Source: Caprella mutica (taxonomy: Eukaryota > Arthropoda > Malacostraca > Amphipoda > Caprellidae). From it: a stretch of DNA of 64,000 nucleotides. The stretch is from contig CANNZV010000258.1 in NCBI GenBank assembly GCA_947561585.1, positions 350,369 to 414,368 on the forward strand. Direction: 5' to 3'. Shown here piece by piece: positions 35,952-47,508 of this stretch. Position 1 is the stretch's first letter; every line of letters begins with the position of its first letter. The notes beneath the pieces are model-generated. The model saw only the letters and a program-made list of their open reading frames with translations, was not told where the DNA came from and made no database searches. Position numbers and translations under genes: made by a program.

Positions 35952-38900
35952 ATGGCAGTTTTCGGAGGATGGAATCCACAATTGCCTCGTTTACCTCATG
36001 CTCTTGCAAGACATCAGGAAGCTCTTCCACTGTCCTCTTTCAACAAAAAACCAGTTCCTATCATTGAAACCGAAATCATTACCTTACGTTCAATGTGTAG
36101 TAAATATTGGTTAGAGAAAGTTCAATTTATTCTGAAAAGTGATTTACCAAAGTATCATGTGTTTGCTCTAAGTAGATTTCTAGCCCAACTTCCAAGAGAA
36201 CTAAGAAGCTCTATGATTCACAATGTTTTACGATCAGGAGGGCTGCACCTCTCTCATGGCAGCAGAGAGTTACCAGCCGTGAACAGAGCCTTGGTTCTTT
36301 TGACATCTGATTTGGTTGTTAGAGAACCTGTTTTTATTCGTATCACAAAGAATAAAGACCCCAACGACTTACCACCACCTGATATTGAATTAGTTACTAG
36401 ATCTGGTGAGGGTATTCAAAAAATCGTGATGTTTCTACCAGATTTTATGGACGAAAAAAATATACGAATTTTGAAAGACATTTGTCGTACCTGTAGAATG
36501 CTGAAGGAAATCACAATACACGAAGCTTCCGATGAAATTGTTACTTTGATTACCAGGCACTGTTCTGTATTAAATTTTATCGATGTCAGTGGTAGTGAAA
36601 TGGTTACAGATGAAGGCTTGTCCAGGATTGTGACCAATGTAAAGTGGGGACCGAATGACGTAAAATTAAGATATTTGGATGTGGATCGAACTAGCGTTAC
36701 AGAAGAAGGTATTCTAAACGTACTGACAAGATTACCAGAAATTACTTCTTATGGAGCCAAAGATATAATGAATTCTCTACAAATTTATGAGGAACTCTCA
36801 CAGGATGGAACGACATCAATAGAGGAAATGAATCTGAAATGCGTTACAACATCTAGGATTCAAACTATTAGGAAACTTTGCCCTAGGTTGTGGAAGATTT
36901 CTGCTAATTTCCAAGAAAACCCAGCCTCTGGATCAACTTTAAATGAACTAAGGTTGTTACCGAACATTACTCACTTGAATCTATCTGTGAAAGAACCTTT
37001 TCTTCTATCTCCTCAAAACCTAAATGACTATGCATGGAGCATAGGATCGAAACTGGCAGTTTTGAAGCTATCTGGTGATGTCTACTGGGAGGCTGATCTC
37101 GGACTGCTGGCTTCTCACTGTCCTTTCTTGGAGACGCTTTCTTTGCCAGCTGCAACTGTTCCAACTCCAGAAAGTTTGAAAGCTCTCAGCGTTGAATCTC
37201 CTTCGATGTCCAAACTAGAAGTAGGTTAAAAAAACTAGTGATAAATGTAGGCTTTTTGAAATTAGCGTTAACTACGATAGAAATTCTAAAGTCTGTTGAC
37301 AAAGAATGTCTAGCAGCTATTAGCATCAGTGTAGGGATCATTTCATTCAAGAAAAAGGCCGTCATTTTAGACGGCAAGCTCTGCTCTTAAAAAGAACACC
37401 CAATCGGTAAATTTATTTCAAGTCGATAAATGATTCCATGAATATCTCACCGTAAATTATAATAGACTAGTGTATTCAAGGTTCATAGACTATAACAGGT
37501 TAAACGAATAGAAATAGTACGAAATGTTACTAAGAGCTGCGTCAACAAATTCTTTAGATGAAAACTTATTCTTTAGATTAAAACCTATGTTACAATAATT
37601 GACATTCTATATTGTTTATTTCTTATTTTATTATTGCAATATTATTTTTGTTCTTATTTTAGACTTTTAGCTACAGTAATTAAAGCGGATGAAATTGTTG
37701 ACCAGTGCCCATTAATCAACGGACAACGGAGAGAATAGCAGTTAGTTTTTTGTTCTTTTTGCAGTGATAATAACCATTTCATTGAAATATTTTTATACCA
37801 TTCGATAGATTATTAAATTCAAAAGAATTCTATTTTGACTCACGCGCGAGTTTAATCCACCGTTTAAGAGATATTCAAGAAGGAAGACAGAAAATGTTGT
37901 TTACTCAATGACAATTTTTCCCATTCGTTTAACCTGTTACAGTCTATGAACCCTTGAGTGTATTCCCCGTGCGTATCATAGTTACATTCTTCATGTTTAA
38001 TACCCGTCGTGTAAATGCGGACACCAAATAAATAAATAAACACACGAGGGAAATTATTTGTAAAGATTAAACATGAATAAAGTCTATCGTCTTTTTACGG
38101 AAATTCCCGAGGGTGATGTTAATTTTTGTTAGACAATTTATGATTATCTCCATCTAATAAAAAATTTCTCAACTCGTTTATTAAAAAAACATATCAATTA
38201 TTCTATTCCATTAAAAAAAATTTAAAAGTCTCCATCTCTGTGCATATTCAAGAAAGCTCTTAAATACCATTTGATTGATACTTATTAGGAATGAATATAT
38301 CTTGTAGACTTATTTTTATAGAGTGGTTGTTCTGAATGTTGTACTACCCATGTTTTTTTATGTATATGTTCTTTATATGCTTAGTTTAATTATTTAAAAT
38401 TTTAGACGATGTTGAAGACACATATCGGTATCTGTTACTGCTATCTGTCTCTTATCTAATTAAATAATTAGATAAGATTCTGCTAGGTCTTATCTTTTCT
38501 CTATATTTTTGTCTAGTCACGCAAGTGTATCTTATATGAAATATTAAGCTCTGAAAGCATTATTGAGCTTCTTGTGACTGGATTACTTAAATAATTTGTT
38601 TTCCTTTCACTATACTACATGTCAACCTTCAAAATTTCCTGTGCAATCTTGAATAAATTGTTTCATTGTTTCTTTCTAATTTTCAAATAATTTTCTCAGG
38701 TTCTTGAGATCGATTGCATGGTAGGTGTTGGACCGAAAGCCTGGGCAAAGGATTACAACCTTGCAAGACGAGGGTTGGTTGTGTTCCTGTCTCGGTGCAA
38801 ACGATTGAGGAGAGTTCTCTGCAGACCCACAGTGCTGGTAGATGAGGACATCAGACAAATACTCTCCGTCAACAGAATGAACAACTTGGAGGTTGGTGAA

Positions 38901-40508
38901 AAGTTACCAGTAAAACGATTAACTTGGAGCTGTTTATCATTGAAATTATATAGTTTTTGTTCTTGGAAACCTTAATGTCAAAATATATTGTGAAATAAGA
39001 GTAAAGACAAGCACTACCATTTTTCTTTTCAATCTTTTGATTCATAGAAAAATCAATTTATTTTGAAAATTCAGGTAGTACTGCACATTCTAAACTATTA
39101 TTTTTTTAGAAATTGGTTCACTTTGAATTCAGTTAGTTTTGAAATAATCTCAGAATTTTTATAAATCAATATTAATTGTCCAGGAACTTAACGCAAACGA
39201 CTGTATATCAGGAACGGCATTTATAAAATAAAATTTTATGCAAAATATTCGCATGATTTTCTTAGTGCACTTACTGTGTTCTGATATAGAACTCCACGGT
39301 GTAGTAAACACTAACAATTATTGTTACCTGCGCAATAATAACCCTCACAATACACTTCATTCACCTCGATCAGCCGTATGGACGGGATGGGTGAATTATA
39401 AGGCAGTTTTACTTGATACGGATGTTAATGGTGATAATTATCTCGATGCACTCCAGTCTGACATTTGGCCAACGTTTTCGATTCCACCAGATTCATTAAT
39501 ATTATCTAATGCAAGATGGAGGAAAACCCCCATCTCGATTGCTCAAGAACTGTCAGACAGTAACTGAATGGATAGTTTCCTAACTGGTGAATTGGAAGAG
39601 GTTTAGATAGGGACTTGAGCATGAAGTGATCACCAAGATCACCTGATCTTATACCTTGTGATGTCTTACTCTGGGGAGTCATCACGGGTAAGTTTATCCT
39701 TCACTACCCATGTATATCATTGAGTCGAAGAACAGAACGTCAAGAATCACCCAAAACAATAGCTGCCAAACTGAAAATAATAAAATTCTTAAGCTTTGAG
39801 ATTATTTCAAAACAAACCAAATTCTAGTCGAACTAATATTATTGCAGTTATTAATTAAATTTCAAAGTGTGAAACTCTATTATTATACATATTCTGTAAT
39901 GTACGACTGTTCGTATACGGTTATAACTTATACCTACCTATAGGTACTGTACATATGTACTTTCACGCGAAATGTGTACTATTATAATAAATATTAATTT
40001 AATTATTTTGATCATATATACTAGAATATAACCCTAAATACATTGTAGTAAGTTAAGAATCCACAAAAAAATCATTGCATCCATTAGTTACGACAATCTG
40101 TTTGTATGTGAAATTATTATATTTTGAAATTGAATATTGAAGTCTCCGATGAAAACCTAGTTTTCTATCACTATTTTTGGTGCTCATATTTTCGTTTATC
40201 AGTAACTGTCATAAAATTCAATAAAATATAATGACATTAAGGTACACCGTTCAATTCAATATTTCAAATGATAGATCAATGATTTGGTGAGATGTTTCTC
40301 AACTGTAGCTGTTTGTTTGCAGGTGGCAGAGCTGTACAACTGTGTGTTGGGAGTTCAAACCGCTAAGCTCCTCATCGACTCTTGCACTTGCCTCCATTTA
40401 CTCAAAGGACTGAGGACTTGGAGGGGAATCACTCTCATGGACTTGGTGTCTTTGAGGAAACATTCACGAGGCCACAGGAGGCATTCCGAACTGAAAGTTT
40501 TACCTTAA
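35952..40508 (+). CDS. Leucine-rich-repeat-like protein, three exons, 548 aa
   Basis: Exons 35952-37220, 38700-38891 and 40323-40508, all phase 0 with GT-AG introns. The start lies in a strong context (ACCATGG). The protein begins MAVFGGWNPQLPRL and has an N-terminal helical part (YWLEKVQFILKSDLP, LSRFLAQLPRELRSSMI) reminiscent of F-box/LRR and ZYG11-type proteins, though no F-box is clear. Irregular leucine-rich repeats follow from about residue 155 (LKEITIHEASDEIVTLITRHC, LRYLDVDRTSVTEEGI, ITHLNLSV, LAVLKLSGD, LETLSLPA) and continue through exons 2 and 3 (LEIDCMVG, LHLLKGLRTW). It has no signal peptide or membrane segment, so it is probably an intracellular scaffold or ubiquitin-ligase adaptor; that role is inference from the fold. 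Intron 1 contains a MITE and intron 2 a mariner remnant. I do not recognise the family. Confidence 0.88.
37478..37956. mobile_element. MITE with 9-bp TSD in intron 1 of the LRR-like gene
   Basis: The ends AAGGTTCATAGACTATAACA and AGTCTATGAACCCTTG are inverted repeats of ~35 bp. A perfect 9-bp flank AGTGTATTC lies at 37469-37477 and 37957-37965. No ORF; likely MULE-type. Confidence 0.85.
39270..39700 (+). pseudogene. mariner/IS630-like transposase remnant in intron 2 of the LRR-like gene
   Basis: The frame from ~39290 reads HGVVNTNNYCYLRNNNPH, then AVWTGWVNYKAVLL and NVNGDNYLDALQSDIWP, which is the central block of a DDE_3 transposase. After a break near 39565 another frame gives SPDLIPCDVLLWG, the conserved region holding the last catalytic Asp. 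Terminal repeats were not identified. Confidence 0.7.
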
Positions 40509-42739
40509 GGAGAGGAGTTAGCTTAGTGCATCAATTTTGGTCGTTCTAAAGTAACTACGAATGGACACTATATATTATATAGCTGTCTTTGGACTTAACC
40601 TGGAATACGTTGACCATGAATAAGTCGGTTGATACGGAACCAGTGACAATGTTTACACTTGGGAATCTGAAAACTTGAACTTTCTGATAGCTTATGTGGT
40701 GGGGAAATGAATCTCAATGCAGTATTTTTTTATAAATATCTTATAGCTCTCAGAATAACACAGTTTATTATCAAAATATTGTTTATTAACACTAATGTTG
40801 CATTTTGAAATATTTAGTAATACCAAAAATATTATAATACATAAAGATACACTACTATCGCAAATTTCTGTCCCACAACTTTTTACCTGCCATCTAGGCT
40901 TTGATAGCGGTGACATATTATATTTGCAGTTTTGTCAATTGAGTGATTTGTGACCGTGGCATAAGCAATACAACAGATTCAGAGAGAAAATTAGCGGTTT
41001 AGCAATTTCAATAACTGAATGAATATATTACTGCTTTTTCATTATATCGATTAAAAATAGTTTTTCACAATTTTTTACATTCTTCAATTGTCTTAAAATA
41101 ATAATAGGATGTTGCTGTTAAAACGTCAGGCACAATACATGCCTCCATTTTCCTAAATATATTCCATTTCTATTTACCACTAACATACCTAGATGGCAGC
41201 AGAAACAGTTTTGAAACAGAAATTTGTGTTTCGTATTGTTTCCTATTGTAGTATAATATCTTTGGTAGTAATACCTCTCACCCGATAACTCTGCTTGGAT
41301 AATGTGCTTTGGGCCTGATGAAGATTGGGTATATGCAGGTTGTTAGAATTATTTTATAGACATTAAGTGTAATATATTTTTTCAATTTCTTCTGATATCT
41401 GTATGCACCCATGTAAAAATATGATGAGGTAAATTTGACAGTGCCAGTCTCTCAGAGACCAAAAGCCTAGTGTCAAAATAATGAAGATTTTAGTTTAAAT
41501 TCATAGGTAGCTAATTTGAAAAGTCGTATGAATTCTAACTTTTTAGATTTTAAACACAAATTTAACAAAATAAATATTAGTTCGATTACTTCTATCACTT
41601 TTCTTCACAGCCTTTTTCCGAGAGACTAATTACAGTGCTGACAGTTTGGAGCATCTCGTGACATTGACGTACGCAATGCACTCAATTTTAGTCCTTATTC
41701 ACTCGGTGAATAAAGGTCAAACTTTACGCCTCGTCAACAGAAGGTCATTACCCGAAGTAGTACAAGGCCAGAGTACTCCCTATGCTCTCAGTTACCATAA
41801 CCAATAAAAGGGAGAAATGTCTTCCATATGTCAGTTCATTATATTGTCTCTTTGCTAGTAGAAAATCTTATTACATATAAAGTAATCAATGTTTGCAGAG
41901 TATAAATTTATACAAGTATATATTTATTGTATGCTATCAATAAATACGAGTTGAAACGTTCAATCCTTTTTATTCCATTCACCATTTCGTGAATAAATTT
42001 AAATGCATATATTCGAAATTAGGTGTGATGATATTATTAACAGGTGTTTATTTCTCATGTCAGTAGGTACAGTAGAGTTGTAACCTTTACCTCCAAACTA
42101 GAGTAGTGGTAACCAAGTGACTTGGTTGTCATAACGATACACTACTACATATTCTCATATTAACTATATCACTATTGTGATTATTATAATATCCATAGAA
42201 AACATTCACATATCACGCTTTTGGTGTTGATTTCGAAGCTGAATTTCTCCCAGTTAGAAAATATCCAATTCTGCAAATTGATTAGCTGTTAGAGTGCAAT
42301 AAATAGAGCAGGTAACGTTGACAATGAAATGGTTTGAAGTTCAGAGCCTAGCGATGTAACCTTCAGTTGTAGGTGGTGAGTGATGGCAGAGGTGCGCTAG
42401 GTCACATTTTCAAGATAATTCTTTGTCAAAAATCATCAGCAATAAAATAAACCATGGTGAAAAATTGAGATTAAAAACACAATTTGAATCACATGAAGTG
42501 TACCTAATAAATCTTTAAAGTTAATTAGTTTGAGATACAATGTGGTGCAATAAGGTATATAGTTCAATTTCTTCAACATCTCATTCTCTTATTCAAAATT
42601 CTAAATCGAGTGAACATTATATAATTATTTTCAATATTTTATTAATAAAAATAAATGACTAAACAAAATGTAACGGCACTATAAGAAAGAAAATAATTCT
42701 TATATCTTCTCTTTTAAGAAATTAATTTATCTTCCTAAA
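40509..42739. other. 3' region of the LRR-like gene and spacer
   Basis: AT-rich. Contains a MITE (40824-41265). Otherwise no ORF or splice structure was supported. Confidence 0.45.
40824..41265. mobile_element. MITE, CAAAGATATTATACTACAAT family, copy 2, with 9-bp TSD
   Basis: Homologous to 10218-10900 at both ends and inside. A perfect 9-bp direct repeat TAGTAATAC flanks it at 40815-40823 and 41266-41274. Confidence 0.85.
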
Positions 42740-43330
42740 AACCTAGTAATATTTTACCAAGTAGTATTTTACCAAGTAGTATTTTACCAAGTAGTATTTA
42801 ACTAGTAATATTTTACCAAGTAGTATTTTACCTTGTAATATTTTACCAAGTAGTATTTAACTAGTAGTATTTTACCAAGTAGTATTTTACCAAGTAGTAT
42901 TTTACCAAGTAGTATTTTACCAAGTAGTATTTTACCAAGTAGTATTTTACCAAGTAGTATTTTACCAAGTAGTATTTAACTAGTAATATTTTACCAAGTA
43001 GTATTTTACCTTGTAATATTTTACCAAGTAGTATTTAACTAGTAGTATTTTACCAAGTAGTAATTTACCAAGTAGTATTTTACCAAGTAGTATTTTACCT
43101 AGTAGTATTTTACCAAGTAGTATTTTACCAAGTAGTATTTTACCAAGTAGTATTTTACCAAGTAGTATTTTACCAAGTAGTATTTTACCAAGTAGTATTT
43201 TACCAAGTAGTATTTTACCAAGTAGTATTTTACCAAGTAGTATTTTACCAAGTAGTATTTTACCAAGTAGTATTTTACCAAGTAGTATTTTTCCAAGTAA
43301 TATTTTACCTAGTAATATTTTACAAGTTTC
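42740..43330. repeat. 15-bp minisatellite TACCAAGTAGTATTT
   Basis: About 39 copies of TACCAAGTAGTATTT. Variant units (AACTAGTAATATTT, TACCTTGTAATATTT) recur in the same order at ~42790-42870 and ~42970-43050, about 180 bp apart, showing an internal block duplication. The period is a multiple of three, giving a spurious YYLVK frame on the minus strand. Confidence 0.95.
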
Positions 43331-43707
43331 AACAGTGAGTGCAATAATTTGGTTGATATGGAAACTACGAATGTGTTTACATTGGGAAGTAAAGTTTAAT
43401 AAGCTAGCACATGTGACAGTTAATGGTGGGGAGAATTAATATTTGTATCAATGTTGATGAATAGAAAACTTTTTGTTGAAACTTTAGAGGGAATATTTTG
43501 AAGAAATATATTATATGAATCATCTAGAAAGATGAATATCTATAGTTGACAAAGAAAAATATTTTAGCAATGAGTTAATCGGCATACTCCGATTTCAAAT
43601 GTTTATGTTGCAATTAGGCTTTTCGTAAAAAAAAATTCAATTGAAATTTAGAAGACTTAAATTTATAAATATTACCGAAAAGTAATTCTATGAACCAAAT
43701 TTGTGGC
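43331..43707. other. No gene seen
   Basis: AT-rich spacer with no supported feature. Confidence 0.4.
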
Positions 43708-43934
43708 TGGAACTTTTGGTCTCGGAACGAGTTGTAGTGTGTTGTATCCGTTAGTTCTTGTACTGCACACTTCATGATTGTGTTTAATTAACAGGTAGGG
43801 TGGGGGGCGGGGCGGGGGGTTCAGGGAATGACACCATCGACACGCCCCACAATACATTTAACTAATATGTTTTTACTTTTACCTCGGACCGAAAATTCCG
43901 AGATCGAATTTTCTAAGACCGAATTTTCCTAGAA
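43708..43934. mobile_element. Minimal foldback-like element with GACCGAATTTTCC words
   Basis: The right arm has three words of 15-bp period (GACCGAAAATTCCGA, GATCGAATTTTC, GACCGAATTTTCC at 43887, 43902 and 43917). The left arm keeps a single complementary word, GGAACTTTTGGTCTCGG. The core (TTGTATCCGTTAG, TGCACACTTCATGATTGTG, then a G-rich run and ACGCCCCAC) matches the core of 30035-30537, although the terminal words differ. Boundaries are approximate. Confidence 0.65.
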
Positions 43935-44131
43935 ATTCTAGATTACAGCAGTGCTATGGCTGTTATTCAGCAGGCCTTCCTTCTAACCGCTCACTAATTA
44001 CCTACTCCTTACCAGCAGTTGAGACAGTATAGAGTGGTGTTAGTGCTTACTAGTGACAGTAGTTAAATACCATCCATAGCAACAGAGAGAGACTTTAGCG
44101 TCACAGTAGGTAGCGGCACCTAGCGGCCAAG
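43935..44131 (+). promoter_or_regulatory. Candidate promoter/5' UTR for the 44132 exon
   Basis: Less AT-rich than its surroundings, leading into AGCGGCACCTAGCGGCCAAG before the ATG. No core promoter motif can be fixed. Confidence 0.3.
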
Positions 44132-44175
44132 ATGAGTACTCCACTGTCATATCAGCAGCCGGGCACTCAACTCGG
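44132..44175 (+). CDS. Candidate first coding exon (MSTPLSYQQPGTQLG)
   Basis: ATG in a fair context (CAAGATGA) followed by 14 codons reading MSTPLSYQQPGTQL, then two bases (GG) and a strong GTACGT donor. The phase left is two bases, exactly what the exon at 60381 needs: joining gives codon GGG and the run QLGTDPSYNEV. This supports, but does not prove, a 16.2-kb first intron ending at 60380, in which the minisatellites of 44.5-59 kb would lie. Chance phase agreement is one in three, and other exons could intervene. The GC-richer leader fits a transcription start region. Confidence 0.45.
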
Positions 44176-44519
44176 GTACGTATGTCACACAGATAGAACA
44201 ATTCAATGAACAAATAGATGAATGTAAAACTTATACAGATTAAAACAGCATCCAATAAGTCTTATTTATTAAGTGTTACAGTAAATTAAACAATTTCGTA
44301 GAGAATATAAATTTATAATTTTTTTCAAAAACTACACCTTCATCTCATTGTTCTCTTTATAAATTAATACATTTAACACATTGAATTAACTAAAAATATT
44401 AAAATAGATGAAATAAAATCATATGAAAAAATATTTTTAAATAAGAATTAACTAAATACAACTGTACAAATAAAATAAACAGCAATTCAAAGTCCCTATA
44501 TTTTTTTCCAGAGATATTT

Positions 44520-45860
44520 TACCCTAAATTAGGGTAATAGTCAGTTAATACCAGTAACTGCACGTTAATACCAGTAACTACACGGGGTAATACCAGTAAC
44601 CACACAGAGCAATATCAGTAACTACACAGGATAATACCAGTAACTTCACAGAGCAATACAGTAACTACACAGGATAATGCCAGTAACTTAACAGTTAATA
44701 CCAGTAACTACACAGGGTAATACCAGTAACTCAACAGAGTACTACAAGTAACTTAACAGTTAATACTGGTAACTACACAGGGTAATACCAGTAACTACAC
44801 AGGGTAATACCAGTAACTCAACAGAGTAATACAAGTAACTTAACAGTTAATACCGGTAACTACACAGGGTAATACCAGTAACTACACAGGGTAATACCAG
44901 TAACTACACAGGGTAATACCAGTAACTGCACAGGGTAATACCAGTAACTACACAGGGTAATACCAGTAACTGCACAGGGTAATAAAAGTAACTTAACAGT
45001 TAATACCGGTAACTACACAGGGTAATACCAGTAACTGCACAGGGTAATAAAAGTAACTTAACAGTTAATACCGGTAACTACACAGTTAATACTAGTAACT
45101 ACGCAGTTAATACCAGTAACTACAGTATTTATACCAGTAACTACACAGTTAATACCAGTAACTACACAGTTAATACCAATAACTACACAGTTAATACCAG
45201 TAACTACATAGTTAATACCAGTAACTACACAGGTAATATCAGTAACTACCCAGTTAATACCAGTAACTGAGCAGGGTAATACCAGAAACTACACAGTTAA
45301 TACCAGTAACTGAACAGGGTAATACCAGTAACTACACGGGGTAATACCAGTAACTGCACAGGGTAATACCAGTAACTGCACAGGGTAATACCAGTAACTG
45401 CACAGGGTTATACCAGTAACTATACAGGGTAATACCAGTTAGTAGTAATTGCACAGGGTAATACCAGTAACTGCACAGGGTGATACCAGTAACTGCACAG
45501 GGTAATACCAGTAACTGCACAGGGTTATACCAGTAACTATACAGGGTAATACCAGTAACTGCACAGGGTAATACCGGTAACTATACAGGGTAATACCAGT
45601 TAGTAGTAACTGCACAGGGTAATACCAGTAACTGCACAGGGTAATACCAGTAAAACTATACAGGGTAATATCAGTTAGTTGTAACTGCACAGGGTAATAC
45701 CAGTAACTGCACAGGGTAATACCAGTAACTACACAGGGTGATACCAGTAACTATACAGAATAATACCAGTAGTTAGTTATACAGGGTAATACCAGTAAAA
45801 CTATACAGGGTAATACCAGTAACTGCACAGAGTAATACCAGTAACTACACAGAGTAACAT
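44520..45860. repeat. 22-bp minisatellite AATACCAGTAACTACACAGG
   Basis: About 60 copies of a 22-bp unit AATACCAGTAACTACACAGG plus two bases, with variants ending TGCACAG, TATACAG and TTAACAG. The 5' third mixes shorter and longer spacers; the 3' half is more uniform. Frames on the minus strand are repeat artefacts. Confidence 0.95.
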
Positions 45861-46084
45861 CCACAGATGACCCCATAATACCGCAAGGAATCTTTCTCAG
45901 AGAAGTTCCTTGATGTAATCATTACTATAATCACTATAATTTATAAGCCTTATTGCAATGTAATTTGGGTCAACTTGACTTGTGAATGATTGCTTTATAT
46001 CCCATTGTAGGTTAATTGTTGAATGGTTTAAATACTTAAAGATTTTCTTATTCTTAATCGAAAAAATGGGAACAAAGTTCACAA

Positions 46085-46285
46085 TGAAGAATTTGGAGCA
46101 ATTGAAGAGGACGGAAAGATGGAGAGAATGGAGAGCGAATGGAGAGAATGGGGGAATGGAGAGAATGGGGGAATGGAGAGAATGGAGAGCGAATGGAGAG
46201 AAATGTTGAATGGAGAGAATGGAGAAAATTTGATTACAAGATGGAGAGAGAATTAGAGATGGAGAAAATAGTGAGATAAAAAGAG
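46085..46285 (+). repeat. Purine-rich GAATGGAGAGAATGG tract
   Basis: About 200 bases of almost pure purine on the plus strand with GAATGGAGAGAATGGGG words. Confidence 0.8.
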
Positions 46286-46420
46286 AGAGAGATATTTATA
46301 TTTTCATTGCCATTTCACATCGTGTCTGCCAATCAATTACAAGGCCTTGACTCTACCAAACAGTGAATTTTTTCACTCACTGTCATCTTTCCAACTCACC
46401 AGTCACGACAGTCACGCAAT

Positions 46421-47508
46421 GCAACCATTAGGTAGCGATACCAATGCTATTGCTACCAATGCAACCATTAGGTAGCGATACCAATGCTATTGCAACCAAT
46501 GCAACCATTAGGTAGCGATACCAATGCTATTGCTACCAATGCAACCATTAGATAGCGATACCAATGCTATTGCTACCAATGCAACCATTAGGTAGCGATA
46601 CCAATGCTATTGCAACCAATGCAACCATTAGGTAGCGATACCAATGCTATTGCTACCAATGCAACCATTAGATAGCGATACCAATGCTATTGCTACCAAT
46701 GCAACCATTAGGTAGCGATACCAATGCTATTGCAACCAATGCAACCATTAGGTAGCGATACCAATGCTATTGCTACCAATGCAACCATTAGATAGCGATA
46801 CCAATGCTATTGCTACCAATGCAACCATTAGATAGTGATACCAATGCTATTGCTACCAATGCAACCATTAGGTAGCGATACCAATGCTATTGCTACCAAT
46901 GCAACCATTAGGTAGCGATACCAATGCTATTGCTACCAATGCAACCATTAGGTAGCGATACCAATGCTATTGCTACCAATGCAACCATTAGGTAGCGATA
47001 CCAATGCTATTGCTACCAATGCAACCATTAGGTAGCGATACCAATGCTATTGCTACCAATGCAACCATTAGGTAGCGATACCAATGCTATTGCTACCAAT
47101 GCAACCATTAGATAGCGATACCAATGCTATTGCTACCAATGCAACCATTAGGTAGCGATACCAATGCTATTGCTACCAATGCAACCATTAGGTAGCGATA
47201 CCAATGCTATTGCTACCAATGCAACCATTAGGTAGCGATACCAATGCTATTGCTACCAATGCAACCATTAGGTAGCGATACCAATGCTATTGCTACCAAT
47301 GCAACCATTAGGTAGCGATACCAATGCTATTGCTACCAATGCAACCATTAGGTAGCGATACCAATGCTATTGCTACCAATGCAACCATTAGGTAGCGATA
47401 CCAATGCTATTGCTACCAATGCAACCATTAGGTAGCGATACCAATGCTATTGCTACCAATGCAACCATTAGGTAGCGATACTAAGCAATGCTATTGCTAC
47501 CAATGCAA
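46421..47508. repeat. 40-bp minisatellite with 120-bp higher-order units
   Basis: About 27 copies of a 40-bp unit (GCAACCATTAGGTAGCGATA then CCAATGCTATTGCTACCAAT). From 46461 to 46820 three variants (GGTAG/TGCAACC, GGTAG/TGCTACC, GATAG/TGCTACC) repeat in order three times, a 120-bp higher-order period. After ~46860 the units are nearly uniform. The last unit has a short insertion. Confidence 0.97.

Noticed and set aside
43099..43296. YYLVK-repeat frame
   Set aside because: Produced by a 15-bp minisatellite whose period is a multiple of three.
45332..45690. Minus-strand frames with TGITLCSYWYYPVQ repeats
   Set aside because: Translation of the 22-bp array; no independent evidence of coding.
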